Assembly (NCBI RefSeq): GCF_042654345.1
Contig: NZ_JBHSGB010000004.1
Coordinates: forward strand, 62,001 to 126,000
Direction of reading: 5' to 3'
Length of the DNA: 64,000 nt
DNA from: Pararheinheimera marina
Lineage (GTDB): Bacteria; Pseudomonadota; Gammaproteobacteria; Enterobacterales; Alteromonadaceae
The notes under the pieces are model-generated. The model did not search any database. It was not told the origin of the DNA and saw only the letters and a list, made by a program, of their open reading frames with translations. This document shows, piece by piece, positions 1-9,155 of this stretch. The translations under genes were made by a program, and so were the position numbers. Numbering within the stretch: the first letter of the stretch is position 1; each line of letters begins with the position of its first letter.

Positions 1-1394
1 CACTGCACCTGTGCACCCTGGTCACTGCGGTCACAGCCCAGGGTCCAGCCGGTTTAATTGCCTGCCAGAGCGTCGATGTCAGACTGCTGCAACAACAGGC
101 GCAAAGCCTGCTGCCAGAACATGCCCCTGCGGTGATTAAAACCGGCTTACTCTGCAACCCGCAGCAGCTGGACTGGGTGATCGGCCTGGTGCAGCAACTC
201 AAACAACAGAATCCACAGCTGCTGGTGGTCTGTGATCCGGTAAAACAGTGCAGCAGCGGTGGCGAGCTCAGTGAGCTGCAGCCGCAGCACTGGCAGCGGT
301 TCTGGCCTTATGTTGACGTACTGACACCGAACCTGCCTGAATTACAGTACTTAAGCAGCCAGACCAATCCGGCCACAGCAGCCGATTGGTTGCTGCAGCA
401 AGGGGTCAAGGCGGTACTGATCAAAGGCGGTCATAGCGACTCGGCGCTGGCGCAAGACCAGCTGCGCATCAACCCGGCTTTTCGATATCGAGGTTTTCCG
501 GCCTACCCGCAACAGGTGACACTCGCCAGCCCAAAACTGGCCGGTAACCGGCATGGCACGGGTTGTGTCTTGTCTGCGGCTTTGGCTGGTGCACTGGCAC
601 AAGGCTTTGCACTGGAAGACGCTTTTGTGCTGGCCAAAGTGTATATCCAGCAAGGTATTCAGCAGGCGGTGCAACTGGGCAACTACTGCCATAATGGCCA
701 CCGGGCTGTGGACGCCAGCTCGACGCTACCCCAACTGCATTGTGCCGTGCCAGCCCAACCGCTTAGCTTCCCACCACTCAGTGCGCCTTTGGGGCTTTAT
801 CTGGTGCTGCCGGATTACGCCACCCTGGCGCTGGCTGTGGCGGCGGGTGCGAAAACAGTGCAGCTGCGACTTAAACAGCAAACCGATGTTGAACTACGCC
901 GCCAAATCAGTGCGGCGATAACCTTATGTCGGCAGCATCAGGTGCAGCTGTTTATTAATGATCACTGGCAACTGGCCATTGAGCTTGGCGCTTATGGCGT
1001 GCATCTGGGACAGGAAGATGTCGATCAGGCCAATCTTCAGGCCATAGCCCATGCTGGTTTGCGCCTTGGCTTGTCCTGCCATGGCCTGTACAAATTGCTG
1101 CGCGCCGAGCAGCTACAACCGAGTTACCTGGCGATAGGTGCTGTGTTTGCCACCCAGACCAAAGATATGAGTGGCAAGCTGCAGGGGTTGGACAAACTGC
1201 CACTGTACCGCCAACTGTTCCGGCAGCGGCCATTGGTGGCGATAGGCGGCATCACGCCACAGAATGCGGCGGCAGTGCTCAGCACCGGCATCCGCCATCT
1301 GGCGCTGGTCAGTGCCTTTGTGCAGGCAGAGTATAAACCCGCCTTTGTGCGCCAGCTGCAGCAGTTGATAGAGGAGTTTCCACATGCTGACTGA
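1..1394 (+). CDS. thiDE: ThiD-ThiE fusion: HMP-phosphate kinase / thiamine-phosphate synthase (5' partial)
   Basis: The frame is open from base 3, so the true start lies left of the window; the GTG at 132 is internal. The first ~200 residues are the C-terminal part of ThiD (hydroxymethylpyrimidine phosphate kinase), with the family's VTAVTAQ stretch near the window edge and a GTGC anion-hole motif around base 560. From about base 790 a second domain matches ThiE: FINDHWQLAIELGAYGVHLG, an AIGAVFATQTKDM phosphate-binding stretch and AIGGI near the end. ThiE couples HMP pyrophosphate to thiazole phosphate to give thiamine phosphate. The fusion puts two consecutive cytosolic steps in one chain. 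It overlaps thiF by 11 bases, so the two are probably co-translated. Confidence 0.93.
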   Translation, partial: LHLCTLVTAVTAQGPAGLIACQSVDVRLLQQQAQSLLPEHAPAVIKTGLLCNPQQLDWVIGLVQQLKQQNPQLLVVCDPVKQCSSGGELSELQPQHWQRFWPYVDVLTPNLPELQYLSSQTNPATAADWLLQQGVKAVLIKGGHSDSALAQDQLRINPAFRYRGFPAYPQQVTLASPKLAGNRHGTGCVLSAALAGALAQGFALEDAFVLAKVYIQQGIQQAVQLGNYCHNGHRAVDASSTLPQLHCAVPAQPLSFPPLSAPLGLYLVLPDYATLALAVAAGAKTVQLRLKQQTDVELRRQISAAITLCRQHQVQLFINDHWQLAIELGAYGVHLGQEDVDQANLQAIAHAGLRLGLSCHGLYKLLRAEQLQPSYLAIGAVFATQTKDMSGKLQGLDKLPLYRQLFRQRPLVAIGGITPQNAAAVLSTGIRHLALVSAFVQAEYKPAFVRQLQQLIEEFPHAD

Positions 1395-2109
1395 TCAGGA
1401 GTTTTTGCGTTACAGCAGGCAACTGATGCTGCCAGAGTTTGGCGAGGCCGCTCAGCAGATACTCAAGCAAAGCCGGGTGTTAGTGGTGGGGGTTGGCGGC
1501 CTCGGCTGTGCCAGTGCGGCTGCGCTCTGCGCAGCAGGTGTGGGTTTGCTGAGGCTGGTCGACGCCGACAAAGTTGAGCTGTCTAATCTGCAGCGCCAGC
1601 TGCTGTTCCGTAGCCAGGATATTGGCCGCGCCAAAGTGGCGGTAGCGGCCGATGCGTTAAGCCAGCTGAACCCGCATTGCCGGGCAGAGGTACTGCCTGA
1701 AGCCTTTAGCGCAGCAAACGCCGCTGCGTTGCTGGCGGGTATCGACTGGGTACTCGATGGCACCGACAATTTTGTTAGCCGTGTGGCTTTAAGCCGCGCT
1801 TGTCAGCAGCACAAGGTGAACCTGCTCAGCGCAGCGGTGATTGGTCTGCAGGGCCAGTTAATGCTCTGGCCCCACCGGCAGCACAGCGAGCCCAGTTACC
1901 ACCAGTTGTTTCAGGACTTAACCGACCAAAGCGGGAATTGCGCCAGCCTGGGTGTACTGGCGCCGCTGCCAGCGCTGATCGGTCACTGGCAGGCTACTGT
2001 ATTGCTGCAGCAGCTACTGCAGCCCAGTGCAGCAGCGGCTTTATGGCAACTGGATGCACACCACTGGCAGCTGAAAAAGTTTCCGCTGCCAGCTGCGGTT
2101 ACAACCTGA
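1384..2109 (+). CDS. thiF: ThiF/MoeB/HesA-family adenylyltransferase (E1-like)
   Basis: This 241-aa protein has the E1-like Rossmann motif GVGGLG (36-41), an NLQRQLLFR stretch and DGTDNF (125-130). It should adenylate the C-terminus of the sulfur carrier ThiS for thiazole synthesis. A cysteine in NCASLGVL (Cys186) lies where E. coli ThiF has its catalytic Cys184. The two CxxC pairs that bind zinc in ThiF and MoeB are absent: the first is replaced by SYHQ (171-174) and the chain ends before the second. The context with ThiDE supports the thiamine role. No thiS, thiG or thiH follows, because the next gene is convergent and overlaps this one by 11 bases. Confidence 0.88.
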   Translation: MLTDQEFLRYSRQLMLPEFGEAAQQILKQSRVLVVGVGGLGCASAAALCAAGVGLLRLVDADKVELSNLQRQLLFRSQDIGRAKVAVAADALSQLNPHCRAEVLPEAFSAANAAALLAGIDWVLDGTDNFVSRVALSRACQQHKVNLLSAAVIGLQGQLMLWPHRQHSEPSYHQLFQDLTDQSGNCASLGVLAPLPALIGHWQATVLLQQLLQPSAAAALWQLDAHHWQLKKFPLPAAVTT

Positions 2110-3727
2110 ATTTTTTCACCATAGCCATTAAACGGTTGGCCATGGCCGTCAGCTCCTGACTGGCGGCATTGGTCTGATTGGCCCCAGCCGAGCTTTGCAG
2201 CGCCAGGTCCCGTATCGCAACCAGGCTACGGTCTACATCCCTTGCCACATGCGCCTGCTCTTCAGACGCGGTAGCAATCAGCAGGTTGCGGTCATTAATC
2301 TCACTGACCGAGCTGCAAATCTGCTCAAAGGCCTGACCGGCTTTATTGGCCATCTCCACAGTACCGGACGCCATCGAGGTGCTGGATTCAATGGACTGCA
2401 CCGCCTGGGTGGTTCCCTGCTGAATGGTATTGATCAACTGTTCAATTTCACGGGTGGAATTCTGCGTGCGGTGCGCCAGCGCCCGGACTTCATCGGCCAC
2501 CACCGCAAAACCTCGACCGGCCTCACCAGCACGCGCCGCTTCAATCGCCGCGTTTAATGCCAGTAAATTGGTTTGTTCAGCCACAGCGCGGATCACGTCC
2601 AGCACCTGGCCAATGTTTTTGGCCTGCAGCGACAAGTCCTGCACTAAATCCGCCGACACTTTCATTTCTGACGCCATGCTCTGTGTCTGGCGAATCGTCA
2701 GTTTCATTTCATCCAGACTACGGCTGGCTAAATCATTCGAGGCTTTGGACGCTTCAGAGGTGCTGAGCGCATTGCGGGCCACCTCCTCCACTGCAGCGGT
2801 CATTTCATTCACCGCAGTCGCCGCCTGATGCAACTCCGCGTTTTGTAAGTCCAGTCCATTAGAGCTTTCCGCTGTGACCACACTCAGCTCTTCGGCAGCT
2901 GAGGCCAGTTGCGTCGCAGTACCATTAATCTCACCTATGGTTTCACGTTGGCTTTGCTGCAAACGTTTTAAACCAGCAAACAGCTTGCCAACCTCGTTAT
3001 CACTGGTCACCTCAATACGGGCAGACAAATCACCTTTTGCCATCTGATCAAAATGCTGACCAGCCACCACAAGCGGGTTGATCAGATTGGTCTTCATTAA
3101 CATCCAGACCGCCGCTAAGGCAGCAATCGCCAGCACCACAATAACCAGGCTCATCACTGCGGTGGTGCTGTAGCGTGACGACGCATCGTCCATATGGGCA
3201 TTGGTTGATAAGCGCGCTTGCTCCATAAATTTAATCATCAAGTCATAAACCGCCGCATTGGCATTGCGGGCATCCAGGTTGGCGCTGATGTATTTGGCCT
3301 GATCACCACTTTCCAGCTCGACCGTCGTTTGGTCAACGGCGGCAAAATAAATCTGAAAAGCTTTGTCCAGCTCTGCAACCAAAGCCTTGTGCTCACTGGT
3401 GGAACCCACTTTCACCACCTCAGCAAACTTTTCACGAGCTTCTTTCAGGAATTTAGCTGCACGCTGGGCACTGACTTTCGCTTTGTCAGTTTCATTGGCT
3501 TGCAACTCAATAAAACCGCCAGCCAGAGCCATCCGGCTGCGTAGCGTCAAACCATAAATATCGCTGACAGGGTTTACCTGTAACACTGATAGATCGTAGA
3601 GATCTGACATGCCCTGTTCACTGGCTTTGGCGGTCCACCAGGAGTACGAACTTAGTGCGATAAGAGCAGCGACAAAAAGGACTAGCACCGAAAAAATCAT
3701 GTTTTTAATGGACATCTGCCCGAACAT
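2099..3727 (-). CDS. methyl-accepting chemotaxis protein, Tar-like topology
   Basis: This is a 542-aa transmembrane receptor. A first membrane helix (about 10-30) is followed by a ~155-aa helical periplasmic domain, a second helix near 190-210, a HAMP domain and a cytoplasmic signalling domain. The signalling hairpin carries AAIEAARAGEAGRGFAVVA followed by DEVRAL, the region that contacts CheA and CheW. I chose the ATG at 3727 because AAGGGG lies six bases upstream; an in-frame TTG at 3760 has no such site. No C-terminal NWETF-type tether for CheR is present. The ligand cannot be told from sequence. It ends convergently inside the last codons of thiF. Confidence 0.93.
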   Translation of the reverse strand: MFGQMSIKNMIFSVLVLFVAALIALSSYSWWTAKASEQGMSDLYDLSVLQVNPVSDIYGLTLRSRMALAGGFIELQANETDKAKVSAQRAAKFLKEAREKFAEVVKVGSTSEHKALVAELDKAFQIYFAAVDQTTVELESGDQAKYISANLDARNANAAVYDLMIKFMEQARLSTNAHMDDASSRYSTTAVMSLVIVVLAIAALAAVWMLMKTNLINPLVVAGQHFDQMAKGDLSARIEVTSDNEVGKLFAGLKRLQQSQRETIGEINGTATQLASAAEELSVVTAESSNGLDLQNAELHQAATAVNEMTAAVEEVARNALSTSEASKASNDLASRSLDEMKLTIRQTQSMASEMKVSADLVQDLSLQAKNIGQVLDVIRAVAEQTNLLALNAAIEAARAGEAGRGFAVVADEVRALAHRTQNSTREIEQLINTIQQGTTQAVQSIESSTSMASGTVEMANKAGQAFEQICSSVSEINDRNLLIATASEEQAHVARDVDRSLVAIRDLALQSSAGANQTNAASQELTAMANRLMAMVKKFRL

Positions 3728-3931
3728 AGGTAACCCCTTAGTGAACATCAGGACTTTCAAGTACTGAGTAGTGTGGCTGAAAAATCATAACTTTCAAAAA
3801 CGTCGTCAGGACATCACTGATTCCCTTCACAGCAACAGTCTTTCTGTTCACCCCAACTAAAGCCCAGTAAGACCTGAAAAAAGTATATCAAGTAAAATAT
3901 GATAATTTTGATAAATATGAAAAAATGTTTT

Positions 3932-3960
3932 TTGGCATTCTGCAAAAATACTGCCACAAT
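3932..3960 (+). promoter_or_regulatory. sigma-70-type promoter of the porin gene
   Basis: A TTGGCA (3932-3937) and a CACAAT (3955-3960) are separated by exactly 17 bases, and the porin ATG follows 38 bases later. The surrounding 3861-3960 stretch is strongly AT-rich. The call is by eye against the consensus. Confidence 0.5.
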
Positions 3961-3998
3961 AGAGGCGTTTAGCCACCTTCCAGATATCGAGTACAGTT

Positions 3999-4967
3999 AT
4001 GAAATCATCCTTATTTCGCATGAAGTTAGCTGCAGTTGGCATCGCCATTACTGCCAGTGGACAGGCTGCTGCGTTTGATTGGGACTTTTACGGCAAATTA
4101 GAATTGCAGGGCCTCTATACCGAAAATGATCTCTACCGTTACGCCGACCAGGGCTGGCAAATTGAATCGCCATTCAGCCGCCTTGGTGTCAAAGCCAAGC
4201 ATTCATTCCATGACGAACTCACCCTGGTCTCGGTGTTTGAGTATCAGGTCAATGGTCTGGATCAGGCCAACAAAGCGGACCGTTACGGTATGCGTAATGC
4301 CTACATTGGCTTTGCCGGCAAAAGCTGGGGTGAACTGGTGTTTGGTAAAAACGACACCCGTTTTAAAAAGTCCGAAGGCAAAATTGACTTATTTAACGAA
4401 ACCCTGAACGACATGGCCCAGCTGACGCCAGGTCAGGACCGGCTGGAAAACGTGGTGGTTTACACCAGTCCATCCTTTGCTGGTTTCCAAATGGCCGCCA
4501 CTTATCAGACCGGCGCCAGTGACGAAACGGCTGGCGGTTACGACTGGACCCTGAGTTATGGAGATGCCGCCTTTAAAACCGCCAGCTACTACGTGGCCTA
4601 TGGCCAGACCCATGAACTGAACAACCTGGATGCGCAGCGGGTGTTGGTGCATGCCAAATTAACGGAGCTAGCCGGTGGCGTGGTCTCCGGCGGCCTGATG
4701 TATCAGCACAGCGAACACCAAACCCGCCCACTGAAAGGTGACGCACTGCTGGCCGAGCTGTCCTATGACCGCAACAACTTTATCTACAAACTGCAGTGGC
4801 AAAAAGACGACAGCAAAACCCGTCATTCAGAGGAAGGCAAAATGTGGTCAGCCGGGCTGGAGTATGGTTACAGCAAAGAGCTGGCCATTTACACCATGAT
4901 TTCGCAGTTTGATTTACAAACCCAGGACGACAACTCTGCCGCACTGGGCGTGCGTTATACCTTCTAA
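3999..4967 (+). CDS. outer-membrane porin (general Gram-negative porin family)
   Basis: This 322-aa protein starts with a signal peptide of about 25 residues ending ASGQAAA. It continues with DWDFYGKLELQGLY, the usual first strand of OmpC-like trimeric porins. The body has alternating amphipathic strands, with family blocks such as NAYIGFAGKSWGELVFGKND (loop and strand near the constriction) and a terminal VRYTF ending in phenylalanine, the signal for BamA-dependent assembly. It would allow passive diffusion across the outer membrane. A good promoter lies just upstream. The gene stands between two chemotaxis receptor genes and its stop is seven bases from the end of the convergent receptor gene. 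Substrate preference cannot be read. Confidence 0.9.
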   Translation: MKSSLFRMKLAAVGIAITASGQAAAFDWDFYGKLELQGLYTENDLYRYADQGWQIESPFSRLGVKAKHSFHDELTLVSVFEYQVNGLDQANKADRYGMRNAYIGFAGKSWGELVFGKNDTRFKKSEGKIDLFNETLNDMAQLTPGQDRLENVVVYTSPSFAGFQMAATYQTGASDETAGGYDWTLSYGDAAFKTASYYVAYGQTHELNNLDAQRVLVHAKLTELAGGVVSGGLMYQHSEHQTRPLKGDALLAELSYDRNNFIYKLQWQKDDSKTRHSEEGKMWSAGLEYGYSKELAIYTMISQFDLQTQDDNSAALGVRYTF

Positions 4968-4973
4968 GTCTGC

Positions 4974-6509
4974 TTAAGGTCGTTTAAAGCCGATCCGGAA
5001 GCCGCCCCAGTGGCGGCCCCGCACCCAAATAGGCACCGACAGGTCGTGTAGTATCTCGCCGGTGTCCCTCTTGTAGGTTTGCAATAACATGGTCTCGGTG
5101 TTGCTGCCACAACGACTGCCGGTTCTGTCGCTGAAAATCCGCTTGGTGCGGTTTTGCAGCAAGTCTTTCTGATAATCGCCGGTCAGGGGTTGGCTGTACT
5201 TTTTATTGTGGGTCGGGAAATAACCTTTTTTGTCGACAGCACCGGCGTACAGCACTATGGCATGGCGTTGCAACACCGGCTCCTGTATGGCCGGAAAATG
5301 CTGATCAGTAAAACTGTCGTAAGGCGTGTTGTATTTGGGCGGGTTGGTATTGGCAATCGCTGTATACTGCTCACTGAACAGCTGGTTTTCGCTCAAACGG
5401 CCGTCTTGCAACGCCTGTTCAAACAAGGCGGCAATGCTGGTCGCAGCCTGGCGGGCTTCCTGTAGAATGGGCGCATAAAAGCTATGGCTGGAGACTGTGC
5501 TGAGTTCGCGGTAAATACTTTCGGTTTCCACCGACAACTCAATGGCCTGGTCGGCGACCGTTTTGCCTTTGTGCTCCACCGCGGACAAGGACTGGTGAAT
5601 GGCTTGCATGGCATGGTCAATCTGGCCACTGTTGTGTTCCAGTCCGGTACTGACCTGCTCAATTTGCTGCAATGCCGCCGACACCTGATTCACCTCATCA
5701 TTAATGCCGCTGAAGCCGGCTGCCACTGCACCCAACTGCTGCTGCACAGTGGCGCTTAAACTGACCAGCTTTTGCATTAACGAGGCATTTTGTTCGGTTT
5801 GCTGACGGATATCGGTCAGCATGGCGGCAATGTCTGCAGTTGCTTCTGAGGTTTTACCGGCAAGCGCCCGCACTTCATCCGCCACCACCGCAAAACCCCG
5901 GCCTTGCTCACCGGCCCGGGCAGCTTCAATAGCAGCATTGAGCGCCAGCAGATTGGTCTGGTTTGCCACCCCGGTAATGACTTCAGTAATACGCTGAATA
6001 CTGTCGGCGCTGTTTTTCAGCCGCTCCAGCTCAGTGGCAGTATGAGCCACCGCCTGGGTCAGCTCGCTGATCGTGGAGACGCCTTGCTGCAGGCTAATAT
6101 CGGACTGCTCGCAGGCAGTGGCAGTGTGCATCAGGCTGCGGCTGATCTGCTGCAGGTTATCCGTCAGGCGGCCACTGCTGTCGGCCAGCTGCGCTGTCGC
6201 TTCACTAATGCGGCTGGTGTCGTCGTTGCTGCCCTGAATATCTTTGATCAAGCCATCAATATAAAAAGAGACTTCGGCAGAGCCAATGGCCATTTTCGAG
6301 GTGGCTTTGGTAATCGCATCGGCTTTTTCACTCAATGCCGGGGTTTGCGCAACAGCAGTCGTCTGGACAGGTTGTTGCTGACGCAAAAGCAGATAAGCCA
6401 AGCCAGCTGTGCTGAGCAACGCAAGTAACCAGACTGGCCAGCCAAACCACCACCAGACCAGTTGCGCCAGTAAGAATCCACACAAAACCAGCACGGATTT
6501 CATCGTCAT
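4974..6509 (-). CDS. methyl-accepting chemotaxis protein with C-terminal sensor domain
   Basis: This 511-aa receptor has an inverted layout. Residues 5-42 form two closely spaced membrane helices with almost no periplasmic loop. A cytoplasmic signalling domain follows, with AAIEAARAGEQGRGFAVVA and DEVRAL. After it come about 150 residues that contain PTHNKKYSQP, NRTKRIFSDRTG and a terminal VRGRHWGGFRIGF. That tail is a recurring C-terminal extension of chemoreceptors and looks like a Cache/PAS-type cytosolic sensor, so the signal is probably sensed inside the cell. There is no HAMP domain. The ATG at 6509 lies four bases after GGGGT; a second ATG two codons on is equally possible. Confidence 0.9.
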   Translation of the reverse strand: MTMKSVLVLCGFLLAQLVWWWFGWPVWLLALLSTAGLAYLLLRQQQPVQTTAVAQTPALSEKADAITKATSKMAIGSAEVSFYIDGLIKDIQGSNDDTSRISEATAQLADSSGRLTDNLQQISRSLMHTATACEQSDISLQQGVSTISELTQAVAHTATELERLKNSADSIQRITEVITGVANQTNLLALNAAIEAARAGEQGRGFAVVADEVRALAGKTSEATADIAAMLTDIRQQTEQNASLMQKLVSLSATVQQQLGAVAAGFSGINDEVNQVSAALQQIEQVSTGLEHNSGQIDHAMQAIHQSLSAVEHKGKTVADQAIELSVETESIYRELSTVSSHSFYAPILQEARQAATSIAALFEQALQDGRLSENQLFSEQYTAIANTNPPKYNTPYDSFTDQHFPAIQEPVLQRHAIVLYAGAVDKKGYFPTHNKKYSQPLTGDYQKDLLQNRTKRIFSDRTGSRCGSNTETMLLQTYKRDTGEILHDLSVPIWVRGRHWGGFRIGFKRP

Positions 6510-6608
6510 GTCTACCCCGCAATCTTATAGTTGTAAAAACCAGTGTTTAACTTTTCGACAGCGGGTGTCAAACACTGGCCTTTCGACCACGACTAAAGTC
6601 TAAGTCGG

Positions 6609-7007
6609 TTACGCCTGCCGAACAGGTAAACCAGCGTCCTGCCAGGCCGTCATGCCACCGGCAATGGAATAGACTTCATGAAAGCCCATCCGGTGCAGTG
6701 ACTCAGCAGCCAAAGCCGAGCGTGCGCCCGAACGGCAAATCAGGTACAGCGGCTGTTTCGCCAACTCAGTCAGCGCCAGCACGGCGTCTTTTTCCGCAGC
6801 CACCGCCGGATGGCTGTGCAACTGCATTTCCAGCACACCACGTGGCATGCTGACCGCATTCGGAATATGGCCTGCGGCAAATTCAGCCGGCTCACGCACA
6901 TCAATCACACGAGGCTCGGTGGTTTTCACTAAGGCCGCCAGCTGTTCCACTGACAGCTCCTGAATTTTAGCTTTGGCTTCTGCCGCCAATTGAGCTCCGG
7001 TTTTCAT
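6609..7007 (-). CDS. single-domain rhodanese
   Basis: This is a 132-aa rhodanese-like sulfurtransferase. The N-terminal ~25 residues form an extra helix, then VIDVREPAEFAAGHIPNA (34-51) is the CH2A motif of the fold. The active-site loop is CRSGAR with catalytic Cys91, and GGMTAW (117-122) is typical of the C-terminus. The six-residue loop fits sulfane-sulfur transfer rather than Cdc25-type phosphatase activity. AAGGGGA sits seven bases before the ATG. No signal peptide is present, so it is cytosolic. The sulfur acceptor is unknown. Confidence 0.92.
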   Translation of the reverse strand: MKTGAQLAAEAKAKIQELSVEQLAALVKTTEPRVIDVREPAEFAAGHIPNAVSMPRGVLEMQLHSHPAVAAEKDAVLALTELAKQPLYLICRSGARSALAAESLHRMGFHEVYSIAGGMTAWQDAGLPVRQA

Positions 7008-7056
7008 GCTTCTATCCCCTTGTTTTGTCTGGTTTTACTATAGCAGGCGCTGGCTT

Positions 7057-8286
7057 TCACTCAACCATTGGCTGCAGATAATAGCGGGCCGCCTGCTGGC
7101 GTTGCTGCAGGCTAACCCCGGTCACGGCTGCGGCCACCACAGTGGCCAACCGGGCTCGAAGCTGGCGGATACTGGCGCTGTCGTTCGGGTAGGTTCTGTT
7201 GCTGAGTAACACCAGATAGGTGCCACTTTGAGGGTCCAGCCAGAAGCTGGTGCCTGTATAGCCGGAGTGGCCGACTGAGCCTACCGGAAACAACTCGCCA
7301 CGTACCGATGCAAAAGCCGAGCTGATATCCAGCCCCAGGCCACGGGTTACAGCGCCCTGTTTGGTGCCAGACCAATGCGGGCTAATCATCAATTGGGCGC
7401 TGGCAGGCGATAACACAGCTGTCATTTGACCTTGCAGTGCCTGCTGCAGCATTTGCAGCCAAAGCGCTAAATCCGCAGCAGAACCAAATAAACCGGCGTG
7501 CCCTGCCACCCCATTCAGCCGCTGGGCAGTCGGGTCATGCACTATGCCTTGCAGTTGATCCACTCCGGCCGGTAAGCGCTGATAGGCTGGATGACTAGTG
7601 CGCAACGCAGTCGGCACCAGACGGCGTGCAATTTGGGCTGGCAGCGGGCAAAGCGGCTGACAGAGCGGCAGATAGCGGGTGTCGTGCATACCCAAAGGTT
7701 TCAACACCCAGTGCTGCATCAGCTCATGCAACGGCGTGGCCGCAGCCCGCTCAGCAATCAGCCCCAACAGCACAAAACCGATATCGGAATAGACAAACTG
7801 ACCGGACGGCTGAGTTAAACGCAGAGCCGCCAGTTGTGCGGCAAAACCCTCTGCGGCAGACCAGTCGGAGCTGAGATCGAAGCTCGGCGGCAAGCCGGAA
7901 CTATGGGTTAACAGCTGGCGGATGGTCAGCGCTTTCACCGCCGCGTCGGTCAGTTCAGGCAAGTAGCCGCCAATAGGGTCACTCAGGCTAAGCTTGCCCT
8001 GCTCCTGCAAGCGCAAAATTAAGCTGGCGGTGAGAGGTTTGGTTAATGAGGCCCAATCATAAATACTGTCTGGCTGCACGGCCGGGCTGTCGGCAGTGCT
8101 AAAACGACCAAAGGCTTTGTGGTACACCACCTTATCGCCTTGCCCTACCAGCAGCACCGCGCCCGGCGTCTGGCCAGCGGCAATGGCCTGTTGCATCAAC
8201 TGGTCAAGTGGCTGCAAGCGCCCGGCATCCAGACCCGGCTGAGCCCAAAGCGGCAAACTGAAAAACAACAGCAAGAAGTAACGCAT
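7057..8286 (-). CDS. secreted serine hydrolase of the beta-lactamase/class C family
   Basis: From the ATG at 8286 this is a 409-aa protein with a short signal peptide (cleaved near LPLWA). The serine beta-lactamase fold motifs are SLTK (Ser80, Lys83), YSD (166-168, where AmpC has YAN) and a later HSGYTG block in place of KTG. These proteins act as D-alanyl-D-alanine peptidases, esterases or related hydrolases, and the exact substrate cannot be told. I preferred this start because AGGG lies seven bases upstream; the GTG at 8316 would place ten residues ahead of the signal peptide. It lies 68 bases after the stop of the methyltransferase gene on the same strand, so read-through from that operon is possible. 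Confidence 0.85.
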   Translation of the reverse strand: MRYFLLLFFSLPLWAQPGLDAGRLQPLDQLMQQAIAAGQTPGAVLLVGQGDKVVYHKAFGRFSTADSPAVQPDSIYDWASLTKPLTASLILRLQEQGKLSLSDPIGGYLPELTDAAVKALTIRQLLTHSSGLPPSFDLSSDWSAAEGFAAQLAALRLTQPSGQFVYSDIGFVLLGLIAERAAATPLHELMQHWVLKPLGMHDTRYLPLCQPLCPLPAQIARRLVPTALRTSHPAYQRLPAGVDQLQGIVHDPTAQRLNGVAGHAGLFGSAADLALWLQMLQQALQGQMTAVLSPASAQLMISPHWSGTKQGAVTRGLGLDISSAFASVRGELFPVGSVGHSGYTGTSFWLDPQSGTYLVLLSNRTYPNDSASIRQLRARLATVVAAAVTGVSLQQRQQAARYYLQPMVE

Positions 8287-8354
8287 GAAGTGGCCCTGTA
8301 GCGGCAGATAACCCACTTTAAGGTAAAGTGTGCTTAGTCACCAGCCCACCAGAC

Positions 8355-9155
8355 TCAGGCCAGACGCAGTGGATGCCCGGCAGGGACACCGAGTAAGTCC
8401 AACATCTGCACATCAGGTGTTTTGTCACACGCTGGTGGCACCACCAAGGTGGTAATTTGGTTTAACAAGGCTTTATCTAAATCTTTTAGCACTATCGACT
8501 CAATGCGGGGTTGCCAGATAGGCAAATCGGCCGCTTCGTACAACAGCACCTGATGATCGGCCGGGTAAATTTGCAGTAAGCGTTGTTGCAATGCCAGTGT
8601 ACCCGTCTGGTTTTGCTCCAGCCGTTTTAAGCTAAAGTCACCCGCAATGGCAGCCTGCCACAAAATAAGATAGGCCGAGGTATCCACAGTGCGGCGGTAA
8701 AACAAAAACTGGCTGGCTTCAAACTGTGCACAGCCCTGCGCCATAGGGTCTATGCCCAGATCAGCATACAGGCAGGCATCCGCCGAAATACCGGCTTCCA
8801 TTGTCGCCCGATAGCCCAAGGCGGTTAAGCGTCGGATCACCTCATGTGGTGGCCAGCTGGCTACACCGGGGTGACCATAGCAGGCCCAGACCACCTGTTT
8901 GCCTTGTTGCACAGCCGCCATCACCGCAGTAATCATGGCTTCGTAACTGTCGAGTCTTGACTGACCTGGCTGATAAAACGGCTGTAAATCGACCAGATTC
9001 GGATTAATTTTCTGCAGAAAACCTGTCAGATAGTGGCTGTTGCTATGGAAAAACACCAGATCGGCTGCTGCCAATCTGGCCCGCGCCAGCTCAGTGAGCT
9101 GGCTGCCAAGCATAATACCCAGGCCAATGCAAAATAGCTGGCCCTCAGATCTCAT
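8355..9155 (-). CDS. tetrapyrrole-methylase-fold alpha-N-methyltransferase, split-borosin (SonM-like) type
   Basis: This 266-aa protein begins QLFCIGLGIMLGSQLT, the SAM-binding start of the tetrapyrrole methylase fold, and has ACYGHPGV at 91-98. Between them FYQPGQSRLDSYEAM supplies Tyr61, Arg67 and Tyr71, and Tyr93 lies in CYGHPG. This Tyr/Arg/Tyr/Tyr pattern is the catalytic set known from borosin methyltransferases (OphMA, SonM), which methylate backbone amides of a peptide. Corrin and siroheme methylases lack it. The ATG at 9155 overlaps the GGDEF gene by 11 bases. A ~67-aa protein resembling a borosin precursor is encoded first in the same operon, which supports the call. Methylation itself is inferred. 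Confidence 0.82.
   Translation of the reverse strand: MRSEGQLFCIGLGIMLGSQLTELARARLAAADLVFFHSNSHYLTGFLQKINPNLVDLQPFYQPGQSRLDSYEAMITAVMAAVQQGKQVVWACYGHPGVASWPPHEVIRRLTALGYRATMEAGISADACLYADLGIDPMAQGCAQFEASQFLFYRRTVDTSAYLILWQAAIAGDFSLKRLEQNQTGTLALQQRLLQIYPADHQVLLYEAADLPIWQPRIESIVLKDLDKALLNQITTLVVPPACDKTPDVQMLDLLGVPAGHPLRLA

Noticed and set aside
8355..9155. Reading the tetrapyrrole-methylase-fold gene as a cobalamin or siroheme enzyme
   Set aside because: No corrin or heme genes are linked, and the Tyr/Arg/Tyr/Tyr set with CYGHPGV matches peptide backbone methyltransferases.
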